NCBI RefSeq assembly: GCF_910592395.1
Contig: NC_088318.1
Span: 496,001-560,000 of the forward strand
Source: Lineus longissimus
Taxonomy: Eukaryota; Nemertea; Pilidiophora; Heteronemertea; Lineidae
Direction: 5' to 3'
Length of the DNA: 64,000 nucleotides
The stretch's first letter is position 1; every line of letters starts with the position of its first letter. The notes beneath the pieces were generated by a model. It was not told where the DNA came from. It searched no databases and saw only the letters and a program-made list of their open reading frames with translations. Positions 59,004 to 64,000 of the stretch are shown here, piece by piece. The position numbers were made by a program, and so were the translations under genes.

Positions 59004-59012
59004 CGCCATTTT
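59004..59012. promoter_or_regulatory. YY1-like site at the ZNF236 start
   Basis: CGCCATTTT, the inverse of AAAATGGCG, lies 28 bp before the ZNF236 ATG, a common position for YY1 sites in TATA-less animal promoters. Confidence 0.35.
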
Positions 59013-59039
59013 GTTGTGGACCGTTCCCCAGTGGAAAAA

Positions 59040-62000
59040 ATGTCCCTGCAAGTGGACCAAGAATCAGAAGTTACACCGGAAAATGTCACTGGTAGGTAGA
59101 AATGGACTCATCACATCAAACACTAGAATATATAGAACCTAATGACACCAAATTTGGTCCATTTATCGATTTCTGATAAGTTGCGCGAAGTCGGCGATTC
59201 GAGTGTGATTTCCAGGATTTGGGCGCATTGATATCGCACTGCCATTTCGGTCTGCTCTTTTCAGATTTGATCAGATTCTTCTCTGACATCTGAGGAGTTA
59301 GCAACCTTTATCTCGGTATCTCATCAAACTGTGCATGCTCTATTCCTTCAGTGTGAATTCAATACAACGTCTGATTATTTAGAGCTATAAAAGACGGAAG
59401 TGTTACAACTGCACCGCACAGTTCAGTTCAGTTCATTTTCAAAAACAAAAGTGCAACTCAAGTCAAACTCAAACAAAGTAAAAAAAAGAAGTCAGGCTGA
59501 AGTCTGGATGACAACAATATAAGTTGCATGCAATGAAATGCAAGAACATTGACATCAGACATGATACATTCATTTTGAAGAAAGTTATTTACTTATTAAT
59601 CAATCGTCAAAGTTTACGATTCCCATCCCAACCGCATTCATTCAATCTGACAAAAATTACCTTCATAACCTTGAACATAAACAATGAAAAAGGGACTGTG
59701 ATAGTGATCACTGAGTTCTAAATTATATTTCTTGTTTCTCTCCAGAATACACAATAATCCAACAAGTCCCTCAAGATGATGCAGCCGCGTACTCGGACAT
59801 GGCAACTTCTGTCAGCGATGGCACACACACATTCACAGTCCCTGCAAGTCTGTCAGAAGACATGGCGTTGGACCCCAATGTCCGTCAAAGTGTCGTGCAG
59901 ATATTGGAGCAAGCAATGGCCCAGCAGCAGTCGGCACAGACGCAGGTCATACAGAATGTCTACTTCACAGTGGATCCCAACAGTGGCCATGCTATCCTCC
60001 ATAACCTGACAGATGATCAAGCAATGTTAGCTAACCTGCAGCCTGGAATGCAGCAAGGCATGGAGGAGGATACTTATGCTCAGTTAGTGGATGCGGCTGG
60101 AACGACCGGAGATCAGGTACAGATGTGCTGTTTGAGAACTGGTTATGAAAGAATACGACGTTGGAATTAGAGAGGAGTGCAAAAGAACTTGGACAGAGTG
60201 TCTTGTGATTTACTTTGCAATCCTGTCATATTCATAATCTCATACTATCAATCAAGGTCACTTGTTCTTTTCCCCTGAAAGTGTTTCCACTTCTCAATAA
60301 CCTAAATTATATAACTTCTTTCTAGTCTTCATTTACAATCCTTGTTTCAGCAATTTCTTATCGTTTTGAAAATTTCAGGTTGTTCACATCCAGATAGAAT
60401 CTCAAAACCAAGAGAACATCCCTCCCCAGCAGGCATCTATAAAGGTAGAGTCTGATCTGCCCCACACCTCTGAGCCTGATCCTACCCATATTGGACCACA
60501 GCGACCACCTAAACGCTCTGGACGTCCCAAGCTCAACATAGAAATAAAACCTCCCGTGGGAAAGGTACGGTCTTTGGTTCAGGGTGTCCGAAAGAAATGA
60601 TTAAAACCAAACATTTATGTCCCTTTCTACTTAAAAATTGGAATGACGACTGTCTTACACGCCACAGATCTGTGATCTGTTGTTCCTGCATTTGAGTCAG
60701 GCCAGTAAAACTGCTGTATCACTCCGACTAGTGACTTGTCATGCTTCTCACAACGAGTCTTAACTTAACAATACTCGAGGCACATGAGGAACGTTTGTCT
60801 CAGGTATCAAACCTATGTCTGAGAGCGAGGCCAACCTAAAACTCAACTGACATTTTCATGTTTCAGGGTCCATACAAATGTGACCACTGTGAAAAGGTCT
60901 TCCCCAAGTGGCCTCAGCTTCAGCGCCATCTACGAACACACGATGAAGACAAGCCATACCGCTGCATTGATTGCTTCATGACGTTCAACGTGGAGGAGAA
61001 TCTCCGGCTACACGCGGCCATCCACAATATTGATAACCCAAAATGTCCGGAATGTGGCAAGAAGTTTACCCGGGTGGCGAGTTTGAAAGCTCATCTAATG
61101 ATGCATGAGAGAGAGGAGAGTCTCATGTGCTCAGAGTGTGGCGATGAGTTTGGTTTGCAGGTGAGCTTGTCTTATTGTTTTGAAACAGTCACTCATGATT
61201 TTATTATGAAGTCAGTTGCTCTTCTAACCATGTATCCACCCATTCAGGGACCAAAGTAAATTTTGCCTCTGAGTCTGTGGAAAGTAATCTCAGACTGTTT
61301 TCCATATTTCAGAGCCAACTTGATCGCCATATGGAAGAGCACCGAGAAGAGCAAGAAGGCCGACGGAGGTATCCATGCAAGCAGTGCACACAGGAGTTCG
61401 GCCGGATGCATCTGCTCCGTGAGCATATGAAGCAGCATTATAAAATCAAGTAAGTTGTGGCAGTCTTTTTGTTGCCTGACTGTCCGGTTGGACTCTGACC
61501 TAGATCTCTGTCTCATGTAACTAGCAGGGTCAGAGCTGAGTCACTACATGTATAATCAGTCCACTGCTTCCCTTTGTGATGGCAAAGTTCAGCTTGCATG
61601 ATATCAAGTTATCTTTCATCATGTCATTGAGGTCCAAATGATGCAGGCACCTGGTCAGTACATCTGTTCGAGTACTTTGGTCAGTAAAATCATATCATCT
61701 GTTGTCTTTAGGCAGTGTTCCCCTCATGCATCTTATAACAATTGTGAATGTAAGGCAACTATTTTGATTCTTGAACTATTTTACAGGTCCTCCATGTCTC
61801 ACAAGACATACCGGCGTCAGATTGACCGGACCCGTTTCCCCCACAAGTGCGCTCACTGCGGCAAGACCTTCCTCAAGCCAAGTCAGCTTCAACGTCACAT
61901 CCGAATTCATACAGGAGAAAGACCATTCGAGTGCCATGTCTGTGATAAAGCTTTCAACCAAAAGGGGGCGCTGCAGATTCATATGACCAAACATACGGGC

Positions 62001-64000
62001 AATAAGCCGCATGTGTGTGACTTCTGTCCGATGCCTTTCTCACAGAAGGGAAATCTTCGAGCTCATATTGCGGTAAATATGCAACCATTGAATTGATTGT
62101 GTCCTACAGGGACTTTGTTTATCAGAGCATGTTTCACCTCAAGGCCTGAGCTCGAACACAATGGCAAGACTCTGTCTTTGAATCAATGAAAATCCATCCA
62201 TTCCAGCAAGTCAACGATTTGGAGCAGGCCTCCTAGTCAATCAATGTTAGTACTAACGGTGTTATCATCATTTCTTCTTCAGAGAGTGCACACCCCTTCA
62301 AAAGATGGTGACAACTCCACTTACACCTGTGAAGAATGTAGCTGTGTGTTCAAGAAGCTCGGCAGCCTCAACGCTCACATGAGCAAGGCTCACAGTGAAC
62401 CAACGGACCTTGCCACAGCGGTTGAAATGAATAGAAAGCAGACTGGAGACAGCAAACAGGCTGTCAGCGATGTCATTCATCAGCTGTTGCAGTTATCGAA
62501 ACAGGTGTCAGACCAGCAGGTAGGTTTCATGACGGACATCAGATCAAGAAGCTTTTTCAGCACTTAACCCAGATTTCACTTGTAGAAAATTGGTTTCCAC
62601 TACTTCCCATCTTTAATTGATTGTGCTTGGAGCTTGTGAGCAGGATTCTGAAAGGAGGTTTGGCAAGACGTCATTTCTAAGCTTTATCAACCTTTGAACA
62701 GTTCTCCAGCATTATCTCATCCCATTGTATGACTATTTCAGCCAAGTGTGAGTGGTGTTAACAATGACATACTCCAGCAGGCCCTGACTGACAGTGGTCT
62801 CACCGCCAACCCAGATAAAGCAACTGCTGGAGCAGATCTGAAACCTCCAGTGTCTGTTCCACAAAAGATCCCTCTACAGCTGAGTGAGAGTGGTATGGCG
62901 ACTCTGGCGATTCATGATGCAGCGACTGGGCTCATGAAGAGACATGTCATCAGAAAGGTATTGTCCTGCTATATTATCATATCAAACTGTTTCCAAATCA
63001 TGGTCTCATGGCCGTCTTTTCAGTTTTGGAGGCAACAGTCTGAAGCTTTTAGTTACATATATACACATACTTGACACTGAGCTCTCAATGTAGTATTCAT
63101 CTTGCAGGTAAACGGCATCCGATGGCACCAGTGCACTTACTGTAGCAAGGAGTTCAAAAAGCCTAGTGACCTCGTGCGTCACATTCGCATCCACACCCAC
63201 GAGAAACCCTACAAGTGCACGGCATGCTTCCGGGCGTTCGCCGTCAAGAGCACGCTGACAGGCCACATGAAGACCCACACTGGCAATAAAGACTTTAGAT
63301 GTGAGGTCTGTGAGAAGATGTTCTCAACACAGGGAAGCTTGAAGGTGCATCTCCGGTTACACACAGGTGAGTGGTGTCATCCTCTGATTGCAACAGGGAC
63401 TGTCCTTTTAGACGCGGCGATCAAACAATACAGTCCCTTTTCAGTCAAGCTGAGAGTCTCATGGTAAACGCCTTATCACTGATCTCGGACAGTGTTGGGC
63501 AGTTTATAAAAGTTTTCACGGAATAGAAAGGTGATTATCCCTTCCTTTCGATTTGTTTTAAAATTTCAATGTATTCTTTCTCTCCCAGGTTCCAAGCCAT
63601 TTGACTGTTCCCATTGTGACAAGAAGTTCCGAACCTCCGGTCACCGGAAAAGTCACGAGGCTTCCCACTACAAGGAGAACTCACCCAAGAAGCCTCGTCG
63701 CCCTATCAAGAGGTCGTCCAAGCCTGATATATCACTCCCAGATATACCGCTGCAGGAACCCATTCTTATCACAGACACTGGTAAGTTAACCAGTACTGGT
63801 TTGTAGAAAGAATTCAAGTAAACAAACTAAAATGACAATTGTCTGGTGAAACCACTATCATGGTGACACCACTAGCCCTGACCGTATGCCTGATGATACC
63901 TCTTTTGTCTATTTCCCAGGTCTCATCCAACAGCCGTCAAGGACGGCCATGTTTACCTCTTACCTTGGTGAAACCACCAGCGTCGACCGCCCTTACAAGT
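59040..64000 (+). CDS. ZNF236: ZNF236 orthologue, N-terminal part (runs off window)
   Basis: Eleven coding exons in frame: 59040-59091, 59746-60116, 60379-60564, 60867-61160, 61313-61449, 61787-62072, 62283-62519, 62742-62957, 63108-63366, 63589-63780, 63920-64000 (about 770 aa; continues right). Order: an acidic/glutamine-rich N-terminus, an AT-hook-like SGRPKLN, five fingers from [17 protein letters not shown], three from [17 protein letters not shown], one ([17 protein letters not shown]), then [14 protein letters not shown], then four from [17 protein letters not shown], then [13 protein letters not shown] and GLIQQPS. Each of these, including the non-finger [10 protein letters not shown] and SDVI-QLL motifs, is found in that order in vertebrate ZNF236 (30 fingers in all). 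Thirteen fingers are visible here. The family is nuclear; its molecular role is poorly known. Confidence 0.95.
59386..59392 (+). promoter_or_regulatory. TATA-box-like motif in ZNF236 intron 1
   Basis: TATAAAA is followed about 32-39 bp later by CACAGTTCAGTTCAGTTC, resembling an initiator. It may be an internal promoter or the edge of a mobile element. There is no transcript evidence. Confidence 0.25.

Noticed and set aside
58936-59142. Plus-strand ORF with a hydrophobic stretch at the ZNF236 start
   Set aside because: It overlaps the ZNF236 first exon in another frame. The [11 protein letters not shown] frame joins in phase to exon 2, and this one does not.

Overview
This is a window of nuclear DNA from an animal. 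Coding sequence is split into many short exons with GT-AG introns, the proteins are typical of animals (C2H2 zinc-finger factors, a Frizzled-CRD/LamG protein, a CAP/EGF/ShK secreted protein), the tRNA genes are eukaryotic with Pol III-type T-run ends, and the spacers are full of minisatellites, foldbacks and tRNA-like SINE heads. Intron density and protein content suggest a marine invertebrate bilaterian, perhaps a spiralian or an invertebrate deuterostome; the sequence alone does not fix the phylum. There are no prokaryotic operons, CRISPR arrays or rRNA genes.

Layout. 1-4.8 kb: repeat-rich spacer with two minisatellites, two tRNA-like SINE heads and three doubtful exon fragments. 4.86-11.8 kb (+): a complete ZNF341 orthologue (12 coding exons, 954 aa). 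13.5-15.3 kb (-): a four-exon D-2-hydroxyacid dehydrogenase of the glyoxylate/hydroxypyruvate reductase type (342 aa). Its 5' end faces ZFAT across about 1 kb that holds a perfect 94-bp tandem duplication. 16.4-23.0 kb (+): a complete ZFAT orthologue (11 coding exons, 1330 aa, about 19 fingers). 24.8-27.5 kb (+): an unrecognised secreted protein gene with two possible last exons, both starting with a polybasic run. 28.4-35 kb: spacer with a 38-bp minisatellite and a G/C-palindrome element. 35.2-41.4 kb (+): a CAP-domain secreted protein with EGF-like and ShK-like C-terminal modules. The end of its third exon and the adjoining splice donor have been amplified as an 88-bp unit repeated 16 times. 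43.5-45.3 kb: a roughly 1-kb tandem duplication carrying related short ORFs. 46.6-51.6 kb (-): a nine-exon peroxisomal sarcosine-oxidase-like flavoenzyme ending in a PTS1-type AKL, with two tRNA-Val(CAC) genes and a tRNA-Val relic in its introns. 53.3-57.9 kb (-): a secreted Frizzled-CRD plus LamG protein with a tRNA-Gly(TCC) gene in an intron. 59.0-64.0 kb (+): the first 11 coding exons of a ZNF236 orthologue, which runs off the right edge.

Three large zinc-finger transcription factors (ZNF341, ZFAT, ZNF236) lie on the same strand within 60 kb. ZNF341 and ZFAT share the same kind of N-terminal C2HC finger. The two metabolic genes (2-hydroxyacid dehydrogenase and sarcosine-oxidase-like enzyme) both belong to families active on glyoxylate/glycine-related substrates, but no functional coupling is shown here. 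All exon models were built by hand from splice signals, reading-frame continuity and family resemblance. Every multi-exon model listed keeps frame across all junctions.
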